DNA of 64,000 nucleotides from Archangium violaceum Cb vi76 (GCF_000733295.1 NZ_JPMI01000109.1:155177-219176), one strand, 5' to 3'; shown: positions 8,301 through 15,374, numbered from the stretch's first letter. Notes: generated from the letters alone by a model not told the origin. Translations and numbers: made by a program.

Positions 8301-9969
8301 GACGGTCACCGCGACAGCGGAGGATGCGGCGGGCAATCAGGCGGCGTGCACCTTCGCCGTGACCGTTCAGGTCCGGGTGGTGTCGATTGCTGGCGGCGGA
8401 TGTCAGGCCGCCGGTGGGGGCGCGGACGCGGCGCTGGTCGTGCTGTCGGTCCTCGCCGTGTGGGCGGGGCGCCGACGCCGTGAACTGGCGCGAACCTGCG
8501 TGCTCGTCGCGGCCCTGGCCACCACCAGCGCCTCGGGGCAGACGCCCTCCAGCCCCCTGGTTGCGTTCGACGCGGAGCGCCTGCGCCTCAGCGCCGCCGC
8601 GACGGACTCGCTGCTGGTGGACTCCGGGCGGCTGCTTCCCGTGGGCGGCTATCGCCTCGCGCTCCTGTCCAACTACGAGCGCGGCATTCTGGTGCTGAAG
8701 GGCAGTGATGGGTACAGCCGGTCCCTCTTGCACTACCGGACGTCGGCCTGGCTCATGGGGGCGTGGTCTCCGGTGGAGCGCCTGGAAGTGTCCGCCCGGC
8801 TGCCAGTCATCATCTCCCAGGGAGGCCATGGCGCGGAGGTGCTGGTCGGTGTCTCCGCACCTTCGTCCTCGGGGCTGGGGACGCCGGAGGTGGGAGGGCG
8901 CTACTCGCTGCTGCGGCGCGAGGAGGGGGCGCCGGTGTCCCTCGCGGTGGGGCTCGACGTGGGGCTTCCGGGGGGAAGTGCGAGTGCGTTCGGACGCCAG
9001 GAGCATTGGGCCGGGTTTCAGTTCTGGCCCCGCGTCTCGCTGGGGCGCGAGGTGGGAATGTTCGTGTTGGGGGCCAGCGTGGGCGCGCGGGTGAGGTCGA
9101 GGGAGGCCGAGCCGGGTCGCGACGTGGGCACCGAGCTGGAGCAGGGGCTGATGGTGGCCACCCGGGGGAGCGGTCTTCGCGGTGAGCTGGCCCTGCAGGT
9201 GGCGGAGTCGCTGGTGCACCCGGACGTGGCGGTGGAGTTGCTCGGGGCGGTGCGGCTGCCCATCGGACATGGCTTCGAGGTGAGCGCGCTCGCCGGGCGT
9301 GGCTTCACCGACATCCCGGGGTCGCCCTCGTGGCGGGCGGGGGTGGGAATCGCCTGGGCTCACCACGCTCCGCCCGAGGACGTCTGCCAGAGCGGGCGGA
9401 AGCACACGCCCGAGCAGTGTCCTGGCTCCGATGATGACGGTGACTCCGTGCTCAACAAGGCGGACCGTTGTCCGCTGGAGGCGGGGCCGCCGGACAACGA
9501 GGGCTGCCCGGATCGGGACTCGGAGGGTGATGGCGTCGTCGACCGGCTGGACCGGTGCCCGAACGAGGTGGGAGTTCCGGACCGTCAGGGCTGCCCCGAG
9601 CCTGTCTCGTCTCCGGTGAAGGAGGAGCGGCTCTCCCTGGCGGGCCGCAAGGTCGCCTTCGCGGTGGGCCTCTCCGAGATTCAGGGGGACGGCGCGCTCC
9701 TTCTGGATGAGATCGCCGAGCTGCTGAAGTCGCGGCCCGGTGTCTCGCTTCGCATCGAGGGCCATACGGACGACTCGGGACAGGAACAGCTCAATCGCAC
9801 CTTGAGCGAGGATCGCGCGAAGGCGGTGCGCGCCTACCTCATGAAGCGTGGCATCGCGGGTTCTCGCCTCGAGGCCCGGGGCTACGGTCCGTCGCGTCCC
9901 ATCGCCTCGAACGACACGCCGGAAGGCCGAAGCGCGAACCGCCGCGTGGAGTTCATCATCACGAATTGA
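5392..9969 (+). CDS. Kelch-repeat/HYR lipoprotein fused to an OmpA-family protein
   Basis: 1525 aa. GGAGGG precedes the ATG; a lipobox (VLAC, Cys23) follows. Residues ~55-720 hold about 14 kelch-type blades, each with HTATLL.DGRVLVAGG and AELYDPA.NTW. Next come a galactose-oxidase-like C-terminal domain (~725-830), a cadherin-like tandem (~830-910, YTPDPGYLGPDSFTF) and an HYR domain (~915-990, DITCPADLRVEA). At ~998-1029 a Gly/Cys segment, a hydrophobic helix and RRRR look like a MYXO-CTERM sorting tail. A second signal-like segment (VLVAALATTSASGQ) follows, then a beta-barrel-like region, two thrombospondin type-3 Ca-binding repeats (~1340-1400) and an OmpA peptidoglycan-binding domain (IEGHTDDSG, ~1420-1525). 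It looks like two proteins joined in frame. Confidence 0.85.
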   Translation: MQSGWVSVRLLFVVLCGVFVLACEEKGTTDVTASPGAHLAPDSAARARELTTRLAGGGWSSTASMATARGQHASLLLPDGDVLVAGGVNRTGFVTSAERFNPETGTWASAGSPGITGNVTSGVLLPSGKAFVVMDGSLSARIHDAATNTWSATGAMSATRALASVTLLSSGQVLVAGGSNLNTAELYDAATNTFTATGSMSVVHRAHTATLLRDGRVLVASGFSSAGEVPVAELYDPAAGTWSLAAPPLVPRHYATATLLPDGRLLLAGGFTSAGVTTHAELYDPVANTWTATGALVHPRNGHTATLLPDGKVLVQGGSDGARNPQAVSELYDPATGTWAAAGTTAVARENSTATLLTTGQVLIMGGFSSAPSLTFYANVELYDGSSGRWTPAGNLAQGRGSTAVLLPSGQVLAAGGRGASGVLGTAERYTRASNTWAPAASLATARERATLSLLPSGEVLAIGGGNGVGPLDSAERYDPVADAWTSAGSMAAARDGHTATVLGSGRVLVVGGAGTVTAELYDPAANAWSPAGPAATPRSRHAAVLLHDGRVLVAGGENGGTPLASAELYDPASNTWAPAASLSQARASFTLTLLPSGRVLAVAGTSLAAELASAEVYDPVSNTWAPAGTLASPRAFHSAALLPSGRVLAVGGLGTGGTVLATAELYDSATNTWKPAPGLAAQRQRFDTVLLPSNEVLALGGQGAGGAWLASAELYEDTGAQPAWRPVVTGPDVVLRGCSARITGTLFRGISGASAGDYRDSATNFPLVRLQAAEGRRLWTLPGTGMSATGVTVSIPASATPGSYALSVFANARGGGRMVTVAENTAPVAEEQTVSTPYGEPVNLSLVATDTEAEPSLSFVIVTPPAHGTLSGTPPSVTYTPDPGYLGPDSFTFRARDCSLDSNVATVTLDVADQTPPDITCPADLRVEATEPPGAPVTYPPATATDAITANPTVTYSPPSGSTLPTGRTTVTATAEDAAGNQAACTFAVTVQVRVVSIAGGGCQAAGGGADAALVVLSVLAVWAGRRRRELARTCVLVAALATTSASGQTPSSPLVAFDAERLRLSAAATDSLLVDSGRLLPVGGYRLALLSNYERGILVLKGSDGYSRSLLHYRTSAWLMGAWSPVERLEVSARLPVIISQGGHGAEVLVGVSAPSSSGLGTPEVGGRYSLLRREEGAPVSLAVGLDVGLPGGSASAFGRQEHWAGFQFWPRVSLGREVGMFVLGASVGARVRSREAEPGRDVGTELEQGLMVATRGSGLRGELALQVAESLVHPDVAVELLGAVRLPIGHGFEVSALAGRGFTDIPGSPSWRAGVGIAWAHHAPPEDVCQSGRKHTPEQCPGSDDDGDSVLNKADRCPLEAGPPDNEGCPDRDSEGDGVVDRLDRCPNEVGVPDRQGCPEPVSSPVKEERLSLAGRKVAFAVGLSEIQGDGALLLDEIAELLKSRPGVSLRIEGHTDDSGQEQLNRTLSEDRAKAVRAYLMKRGIAGSRLEARGYGPSRPIASNDTPEGRSANRRVEFIITN

Positions 9970-9974
9970 TTTCT

Positions 9975-9994
9975 AATCCCAAATTCCTGGGATT
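9975..9994. terminator. Hairpin after the kelch-OmpA gene
   Basis: AATCCCA and TGGGATT form a perfect 7-bp stem with a 6-nt loop, 5 nt after the stop codon. No adjacent T-run follows (TTTT appears 20 nt later), so terminator function is uncertain. Confidence 0.35.
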
Positions 9995-10089
9995 CGCGGG
10001 AGGAACGTTTTAAAAAGCCTGTCGTCCGACCCGACGCTCCCATGCCGGGAGCGTGGGAAGAATCGCTTCCGGACAAGGGGAGTACGACC

Positions 10090-10869
10090 ATGTTCAAGAG
10101 AGCGGCAGTGCTCGTGGTGGGCTGTGGCGCGTTGCTGGCTGGCTGCGGCGCCGACGTACAGAACGAGAACCAGGAGATCATCTCCAACCTGCTCGAGGCG
10201 GGGATTCCGGCCGACGGCGTCACGGTTGTCGATGATGCCGTGTACGTGGGGCGCGACACCCAGGTGAGCCTCGAGGCGTCCCGGGAGCTGCTCCAGCCCG
10301 GCCCGGGGAGCGCGGAGCACTACAGGAGTGGCAATATCGTCGGCACCGCCGTGACGAGGATCTGCATCAACCCCACCTCCACGTTCAACAGCTACAGCCA
10401 GCTCAGCCTGGGACTCGATCAGGCGATCGCGAACTACAATGCCCTGGCGCTCCGCATCCATTTCGCCCGGGCACCGGCCACTGGCTGCACCGCGAACATC
10501 TCCCTGCAGACCATGACCGGCTCCGGCCACTCCTCTGGGCTCCCCGCGAACGGCCTTCCCTACAACACCATCAAGATCGGCACCGGCCTGGCGAGCTATG
10601 GCGTTGACGTGCTCGAGCATGTCCTCACCCACACGATCGGCCACACGATCGGTCTCCTCCACACGGATGCCTCCAATCCGGCCATCAGCTGCGGCCTCGG
10701 CGGTAGCGGATACATGGACTACGCGAGCGGCGGTGTGGGCGGCATCCTCATTCCCGGGACGTCGCCCACGGCCACGGCGGGGGGGTCGCTCATGAACACC
10801 TGCATCCCGCTCACGACGGACGGTGAGTTCACCAGCTCTGATCGCACTGCGTTGAATGCCATGTACTGA
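10090..10869 (+). CDS. M57-type HEIGH metallopeptidase homologue lacking the catalytic Glu
   Basis: 259 aa lipoprotein (lipobox LLAGC, Cys19), with GGGGAG before the ATG. The region around residues 175-193 reads VLEHVLTHTIGHTIGLLHTD. It aligns with the HEIGHTIGxxHTD zinc site of myxobacterial dual-action HEIGH peptidases. All three zinc-ligand His are kept (181, 185, 191), but Thr182 (ACG at 10633-10635) replaces the catalytic Glu. Flanking features typical of the family are present: a Cys pair, GLP.NTIKIG before the site and YMDYASGG after it. The protein should bind zinc but is unlikely to hydrolyse peptides. Confidence 0.8.
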   Translation: MFKRAAVLVVGCGALLAGCGADVQNENQEIISNLLEAGIPADGVTVVDDAVYVGRDTQVSLEASRELLQPGPGSAEHYRSGNIVGTAVTRICINPTSTFNSYSQLSLGLDQAIANYNALALRIHFARAPATGCTANISLQTMTGSGHSSGLPANGLPYNTIKIGTGLASYGVDVLEHVLTHTIGHTIGLLHTDASNPAISCGLGGSGYMDYASGGVGGILIPGTSPTATAGGSLMNTCIPLTTDGEFTSSDRTALNAMY

Positions 10870-10871
10870 GG

Positions 10872-10922
10872 TGGACTTCCGCGGGGTGGCGGGGGAGGAC
10901 CTTCGAGAATGACGGAAGTCCA
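10872..10922. terminator. Stem-loop between the M57 gene and the receiver gene
   Basis: TGGACTTCCG and CGGAAGTCCA form a perfect 10-bp stem around a 31-nt loop, followed by TTTTGGGAGG. It may terminate the M57 transcript or act as a leader structure of the next gene, whose ribosome-binding site (GGGAGGGAG) lies immediately downstream. Confidence 0.45.
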
Positions 10923-10937
10923 TTTTGGGAGGGAGCC

Positions 10938-11327
10938 ATGAGCGTGACTCCTCCGCCAACTTGCCGTGGTCGTGTCCTGGTGGTGGATGCACAGCGCGTC
11001 GCGCGCCTCACGATCAAGCTTCTCCTGGGCATCGAGGGCTACACCGTCGTCGAGGCCGACACCCATGACAAGGCGTTGGCGGAGCTCGCCAGGGGGGTGG
11101 ATCTGATGCTGGTGCGGCTGAAGTCGATGAACGCTCTCGAACTCATCCCTCGTGCCGTTGCCGTGGCTCCGTATCTGCGAATCATCGTGATGACCCTCTG
11201 GGGGGCGGAAGAGGAGGCGAAGGCCGCCGTGCGATGCGGGGCGTGCAACGAGTACATGATGCTGCCCTTCAAAGAGGGCGAATTGATCGAGCGCGTGGAG
11301 CGCTTGATCAAACAAGTGAAACCCTAG
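10938..11327 (+). CDS. Degenerate response-regulator receiver protein
   Basis: 129 aa single-domain protein with the CheY-like beta-alpha layout: RVLVVDAQRVARLTIKLLL, YTVVEADT, VDLMLVRLKS, RIIVMTLWG, MMLPFKEGELIERV. The phosphoacceptor Asp at the end of beta-3 is replaced by Arg60. The acidic pair has become Asp17-Ala18, and the conserved Lys before Pro110 is Leu109; Thr86 is kept. It therefore cannot be phosphorylated normally and probably works by protein-protein contact, as in pseudo-receivers. No output domain is present. Confidence 0.8.
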   Translation: MSVTPPPTCRGRVLVVDAQRVARLTIKLLLGIEGYTVVEADTHDKALAELARGVDLMLVRLKSMNALELIPRAVAVAPYLRIIVMTLWGAEEEAKAAVRCGACNEYMMLPFKEGELIERVERLIKQVKP

Positions 11328-11466
11328 CCTCCGCTTGCTCGCCTGACGCCCGGTGCGCTCGAGGATGCGGCCTCTGTGTTTTTCCCCCGCTGGGTTGCCC
11401 GCCGCTCCGAGCCGCGCCCTCTCCTGGACGGGGCACGGTTTGCTTTTGGGGGCTAAATCCAGTCAG
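11328..11466. other. Non-coding stretch before the tRNA fragment
   Basis: No gene is supported here. Open frames across this interval and the tRNA fragment give peptides of the EPWVRFPPP type, a familiar artefact of reading tRNA 3' ends. Confidence 0.5.
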
Positions 11467-11513
11467 TGGAGGCGGTGGGAATCGAACCCACGGCTCTCGT
11501 AGCACAAATACGC
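11467..11513 (-). other. tRNA 3' fragment (T-arm and acceptor strand only)
   Basis: On the minus strand a perfect T-arm (GTGGG TTCGATT CCCAC; 11475-11491) is followed by the 3' acceptor strand CGCCTCC and a discriminator A (11467-11474). Upstream, CGTA-TTTGTGC-TACG could be an anticodon-like stem-loop. No D-arm or 5' acceptor GGAGGCG precedes it in the right place. It is best read as a truncated tRNA, the usual footprint of an element that integrated at a tRNA 3' end. The isotype is undetermined. Confidence 0.65.
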
Positions 11514-11631
11514 GCCCCACCTCGACCCGTGGCACAGGTGGCACGGTCTGGCCTGTGCCATGCGCGCTCCGGATCTGTGCCACCTGCTCCGTACCGCCGT
11601 GCATCCCCGCGAAATCGCTGCCGTGAGCTCC

Positions 11632-11647
11632 TGGTCTGGCGCTTGCT
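11632..11647 (+). promoter_or_regulatory. Candidate sigma-54 promoter of the V8-like protease gene
   Basis: TGGTCTGGCGCTTGCT has GG and GC exactly 10 nt apart, with a good -12 box (TTGCT) and a weaker -24 box. It predicts a start near 11660, about 35 nt before the protease ATG. Confidence 0.45.
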
Positions 11648-11694
11648 CATGTCGCTCGTGTCTCGGGAATGAACCCGAAGCAGGAGAGACCCTG

Positions 11695-12900
11695 ATGAAG
11701 CCCACGATGTTCAAGCGGTATGGCCTGACCTTCCTCGCATCGCTCGCCCTGAGCGCGTGCGGCGCCCAGGAGCCCGAGCCCGGCGCGAGCGAGCCCGTCA
11801 CCTCCACCCAGGTGCAGACGCTGGAGGTGCCCGCCGACTGGGTCGGCCACCAGCTGGGCCTGAGCGCGCCACGCCTCCGCCCGTTGGAGAAGGTCACCCG
11901 CTTCGCCCGGCCCGAGCCCGGGGAGCTGCCCTCCATCCGGAAGATCGAGCCCCAGACGGGGCTGGAGAAGCCGGGTGGTCAGATGCGCGCGATGGGTCCG
12001 GATGGAACGATCTACGAAGTGAGCGTGCCGGAGGCCGATGCCGAGAAGGTGGGGGCCGCGATGCGGGAGCGAGGCCTCAGCGGCAGCAGCCTTCCCTCGG
12101 AGCAGCCGCGCAGTGAGAGCGGGTGGTCCAATGGCATCGACAGCCGCGTGCGGTGGACCAACTCGGGCTCCGACTGGCCGCGGGACACCATTGGCGTCGT
12201 GTCGCCCAACGGTTCGAGCTGGTGCACGGGGACGTTGTTCGAGGGCCGGCTGGTGCTGACCGCGTTCCACTGCCTGTGGGATGGCTACGGCAACTGGGTG
12301 AATCCGCAGTTCCGCGCGGGACAGGACGGCACCACGCAGCCCTATGCCGCCGTCAACCACACGTGGAAGTACTGGGACCAGGGCTTCGTGGACAACGACT
12401 GCCACAAGTGGAAGACGACGGGCTACCGCCAGGTCTGCGAGCAGTATGACTGGGCGGTGCTGGTGCTCGCGAACACGCCCACCAGCTCGACGGGCGTCAC
12501 CCCGGGTTACATGGGTGTCTTCTACAACGGCTCGGACAGCGGGCTCGCCGCGTACTCGACGTACCACTACGGCTACCCGGGCTGTGGCTCGGGCGGGGCT
12601 CCGTCGGGCTGCGTGGACAACTCCATGTGGGGCCAGAGCTTCACCTGCGACATCGGCTCGTTCTTCAACCCGGTGGGCGGCTGGAACCGGAACTTCTACC
12701 ACGGCTGCGACATGTCCGGTGGGCACAGCGGCGGTCCGCTCTACTCGTGGAGCCCGGGCTCGAACGGGCCCTACCTCCTGGCCGTCAACATCGCCGAGTC
12801 GTGCACGGGCTCGGCCTGCAGCGGGACCACGCCGAACATCGCGTTCCGCATCGACAAGTGGCTGGGTGATCAGATGATGTACTGGCGCTCCATCTACTGA
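11695..12900 (+). CDS. Secreted V8-like (S1B) serine endopeptidase
   Basis: 401 aa. A lipoprotein-type signal (FLASLALSAC) leads to a ~110-residue prosegment and then a chymotrypsin-fold domain. Catalytic elements are visible: His in LVLTAFHCLW, Asp in EQYDWAVLVLA, and Ser in DMSGGHSGGPLYSW. The GHSGGP context is typical of glutamyl endopeptidase (V8/S1B) relatives. Several Cys suggest disulphides. GCAGGAGAG precedes the ATG. It is probably an exported protease used in predation or matrix processing. A sigma-54-like promoter lies just upstream. Confidence 0.85.
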   Translation: MKPTMFKRYGLTFLASLALSACGAQEPEPGASEPVTSTQVQTLEVPADWVGHQLGLSAPRLRPLEKVTRFARPEPGELPSIRKIEPQTGLEKPGGQMRAMGPDGTIYEVSVPEADAEKVGAAMRERGLSGSSLPSEQPRSESGWSNGIDSRVRWTNSGSDWPRDTIGVVSPNGSSWCTGTLFEGRLVLTAFHCLWDGYGNWVNPQFRAGQDGTTQPYAAVNHTWKYWDQGFVDNDCHKWKTTGYRQVCEQYDWAVLVLANTPTSSTGVTPGYMGVFYNGSDSGLAAYSTYHYGYPGCGSGGAPSGCVDNSMWGQSFTCDIGSFFNPVGGWNRNFYHGCDMSGGHSGGPLYSWSPGSNGPYLLAVNIAESCTGSACSGTTPNIAFRIDKWLGDQMMYWRSIY

Positions 12901-12950
12901 GCGTCCTCACCGCCTCCACCCGGCTGGTGCCAGGTCCTCGCGGAGTGTTC

Positions 12951-13067
12951 TCACTCCGTGAGGGACGCGAACCAGTCCCAGGCCCGCGCATCCGCCGGGA
13001 AGGCATTCCACCGACGACTGGCGAGCATCTCGGCATGCCAGGCCTCGAGCCCCCTCATCCGTGTCAT
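12951..13067 (-). CDS. Small ORF translationally coupled to the desaturase gene
   Basis: 38 codons. Its ATG overlaps the desaturase TGA as ATGA (13064-13067), the classic coupling arrangement. The peptide (GLEAWHAEMLASRRWNAFPA near its middle, ending WDWFASLTE) has natural-looking composition. No family is recognised. It could be a genuine small protein or the end of a larger gene truncated by deletion. Confidence 0.4.
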   Translation of the reverse strand: MTRMRGLEAWHAEMLASRRWNAFPADARAWDWFASLTE

Positions 13068-14083
13068 CGGTCCTGAAGGCCACGCTGGGATGCATTGTCT
13101 CCTTCGAGCCCCATGAGCTTGGGAGTGCCGGCCGTGGCGGGTGGCCCGAACAGCGCATGGCGCAGCGCGAGCAGGTGGAACGCCAGGTACCCCGGCGAGA
13201 CATGCTCCACGTCTGGCCCCAGTGCCCGGTGCAGCTCCGGCAGCCCATGGAACGCCACCGCGGGATAGGCGTGGTGCTCGGCGTGGTAGGGCATGTTCCA
13301 CATCAGGAAGCGAACGAGCGCGTTCGTGCGGACGGTGCGCGTGCGCTGGAGCTGGCTGCCCTCCATGGGGAGGGCCGTGTGTTCCGTCATCACGAACAAC
13401 CCCAGCAGCACATGCGCGATGGGCCACGCGAGCAGCACGTGGCCAAACCCGGGGACGAACCTGAATCCCCCGAAGAGCAGCGCGCACCAGAGCACGATGA
13501 CCAGCTGGCTCTCCCACTGGATGCGCCGCCGCTGGTTGGCCCGGATGAACGGAAACACCTTCTGCCACTGAGCCGGCGTGAACAGCACCGCCGACGCCAG
13601 GGTGAACAGCGCCTTGCCCACCAACAGTGCCTGGCCCGACGCTCGCGCCAGGTAATGCCCGAGGTTTCGCGGCCACCCCACGAGGAACCCTGGCGCACCG
13701 GCGATTTCCGGATCGTGCTCCAGGGACTGCGTGGCGCGGTGGTGTTGCCAGTGGAACTCACGGAAGAAGCTGGGGGCCTGCAACATGAGGAAGGCGCTCA
13801 GCCACACGAGTCCCTCGTTCAAGGGGCCCGAGCGAAACGCGGTGCGATGCCCCGTCTCGTGCAGCGAGGGGAAGAAGGTGACCAGGAACACGCCACAGAG
13901 GAGGACGGTGCCCATCCACGCGGGATGACCCCTGGCCGCCAGCCACGCGGTGGCCACCGCCGAGCCCAGGAACAATGGCACCTGGACCGCCACACGTGCC
14001 CACGCTGGCGCGTCGCGGCGCGTCATCCACCGTTGCAACTCCTGCTTCGAGACACGCGCGCTCTCACCCTGTTCCGCTTCCAT
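13064..14083 (-). CDS. Membrane fatty-acid desaturase / hydroxylase family
   Basis: About 339 aa. The three di-iron histidine boxes are visible: HETGH after the first membrane pair, HWQHH (FHWQHHRATQ), and HAEHH (MPYHAEHHAYP). Hydrophobic segments fall at VPLFLGSAVATAWLAA, TVLLCGVFLVTFF, LVIVLWCALLF and LAWPIAHVLLGLFV. It should introduce a double bond or hydroxyl into acyl or carotenoid-like chains at the inner membrane. The start is uncertain: the frame opens 14 codons earlier (14125), but that extension is not protein-like. It is followed by a coupled small ORF. Confidence 0.85.
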   Translation of the reverse strand: MEAEQGESARVSKQELQRWMTRRDAPAWARVAVQVPLFLGSAVATAWLAARGHPAWMGTVLLCGVFLVTFFPSLHETGHRTAFRSGPLNEGLVWLSAFLMLQAPSFFREFHWQHHRATQSLEHDPEIAGAPGFLVGWPRNLGHYLARASGQALLVGKALFTLASAVLFTPAQWQKVFPFIRANQRRRIQWESQLVIVLWCALLFGGFRFVPGFGHVLLAWPIAHVLLGLFVMTEHTALPMEGSQLQRTRTVRTNALVRFLMWNMPYHAEHHAYPAVAFHGLPELHRALGPDVEHVSPGYLAFHLLALRHALFGPPATAGTPKLMGLEGDNASQRGLQDR

Positions 14084-14213
14084 CTCCGTGACGCTAGTCC
14101 AGTCAGAAGCCGCGCATCCACCCACCGTCGGTGGTGGTGGCCTGCTCGGTAGCGCCCTGGCGTAACGTAGGCTATGGCCTGGAGTAGAACTCGTTCCTCA
14201 GACGGGGCTACGC

Positions 14214-14357
14214 ATGAGCATGATTGAATACAGGGTCGGCTCAGGCGATACGTTATCCATGATCGCCCGGCGGCATGACGTCTCGGTGGACGTGCTGGCT
14301 CGGGTCAACAGCCTGAGCGATATCCGTGAAGGATCACCTGTTCCACCGCTTGCATGA
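14214..14357 (+). CDS. LysM domain fragment (5' part of a frameshifted toxin gene)
   Basis: 47 codons from ATG to TGA. Residues 4-40 form a LysM peptidoglycan-binding motif (YRVGSGDTLSMIARRHDVSV then LARVNSLSDI). The LysM is cut short at IREG, where the downstream toxin frame (+1) takes over. In an intact gene it would carry the C-terminal domain encoded from 14326 on. Confidence 0.6.
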   Translation: MSMIEYRVGSGDTLSMIARRHDVSVDVLARVNSLSDIREGSPVPPLA

Positions 14358-14754
14358 TCTGCCGGTCGGACCCAACAAGACCATCAAGGCCAACTTCTCG
14401 CCGGACCCCGATATCGCCGATCTCTGGACCAAGGCAATGAAAGGCAAGCTTCCCGTGGACGAGGCGAAGCGCTTCCTGCGGCTGATGGCGCACGAATATG
14501 TGGAAAGCCACCTGATGGACAAGGGATTGCCGTACCGGTCGTCTCATCCGGACGCCTACAAGCTCGGCTACAATATGCCCACGCCCAAGCACCATGGTGC
14601 GCATGACCTCTCGCCGCTCGTCGACGCGGCCCGGGAGCCCTTCGGACATTGGGAGAAGATGCTGGGGAAGAAGCCACCCAAGTTCGAGTTCGCCTCGGAC
14701 CTGTCCAACCTGGACGAGTTGGTGGAACTCATCTGGAAGGGAGTCAAGAAATGA
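14326..14754 (+). CDS. Putative toxin domain, frameshifted from its LysM leader
   Basis: 142 aa if started at the GTG at 14326, inside the LysM frame. The domain has conserved-looking polar clusters (LMAHEYVESHLMDKG, YRSSHPDAYKLGYN, KHHGAHDLSPL). It is linked by an ATGA overlap to the next gene, the arrangement of a toxin and its immunity gene. No catalytic family can be named; the His/Glu-rich patches suggest a hydrolase or nuclease. No ribosome-binding site precedes the GTG, so it was probably translated as one LysM-toxin protein before a one-base shift near 14325-14335. Confidence 0.5.
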   Translation: MKDHLFHRLHDLPVGPNKTIKANFSPDPDIADLWTKAMKGKLPVDEAKRFLRLMAHEYVESHLMDKGLPYRSSHPDAYKLGYNMPTPKHHGAHDLSPLVDAAREPFGHWEKMLGKKPPKFEFASDLSNLDELVELIWKGVKK

Positions 14755-15275
14755 CCGCTCACGTCTCTGCTGTCGCCAAGCGCATCAAGGCCATCAACTG
14801 GAGTGGCTCGTTCGACAGGACTCCCTCGTGCGTGGCCCTGCTGCGTGAGTACCTGCGCCGCGCCTCCTGGTGGGCCGAGGCCGTGAAGTCCTCGGAGTGG
14901 CCCTTCTTCGACATCGCCGCCGCGGTCAATCCGGCAGTGCGAGCCGATCCGGGCCAGATTCAAGCCATCGAGGACCACCTCTCCCAGAAGTTGCAAGGCG
15001 TGTTGGTGGTGCGCACCTGCGTGCGGGCGCTGCACTTCGCCGCGCTGGAGGATGCGGGTGCAAAGCTGCCGCGAGTGCCCGCTTCGGTGGTGCGGCCGTT
15101 TGAGCCGCTGCTGATGATGTTCGAGCGTGGCGGTGGTTTTCGGCTCGGCGGAAGTGGGCTCATCGAGGTCGACACCGCGGGTGTTCCGAAGGGCACCGCC
15201 AGTTCCCATCACACGGACAAGACCGTCGTGGCGCTGGAGCCAGCCGCGCTGGATGCCTTGGACGCCGGAGCCTGA
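14751..15275 (+). CDS. Putative immunity protein paired with the LysM toxin
   Basis: 174 aa, cytoplasmic by composition. It starts within the stop codon of the toxin domain (ATGA). Sequence such as IKAINWSGSFDRTPSCVALL, WWAEAVKSSEWPFFDIAAAV and LMMFERGGGFRLGGSGLIEVD is not assigned to a named family. The role is inferred from position only. The gene ends before a strong bidirectional hairpin. Confidence 0.5.
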   Translation: MTAHVSAVAKRIKAINWSGSFDRTPSCVALLREYLRRASWWAEAVKSSEWPFFDIAAAVNPAVRADPGQIQAIEDHLSQKLQGVLVVRTCVRALHFAALEDAGAKLPRVPASVVRPFEPLLMMFERGGGFRLGGSGLIEVDTAGVPKGTASSHHTDKTVVALEPAALDALDAGA

Positions 15276-15306
15276 GATGCCGCGTTGGAGGCTTGTTCCG
15301 CCTCCA

Positions 15307-15343
15307 AGGCCCCCGCGTGCCAGTCCATCGCACGCGGGGGCCT
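15307..15343. terminator. Bidirectional terminator hairpin
   Basis: A perfect 14-bp GC-rich stem (AGGCCCCCGCGTGC and its complement) with a 9-nt loop lies between the convergent immunity gene and the Vps62-type gene. T-rich tails are weak on both sides, as is usual in this GC-rich genome. Confidence 0.75.
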
Positions 15344-15374
15344 CTCGTGTCTCAACGCGCGTCGCGCTTCCGTC

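Noticed and set aside
5569..9765. Very long open frame on the minus strand inside the kelch-OmpA gene
   Set aside because: Composition is Arg/Gly/His-rich with no domain; it mirrors the high-GC coding strand, which carries clear kelch and OmpA motifs.
11308..11604. 98-codon frame across the tRNA fragment
   Set aside because: Peptides of the EPWVRFPPP type come from translating tRNA 3' ends.
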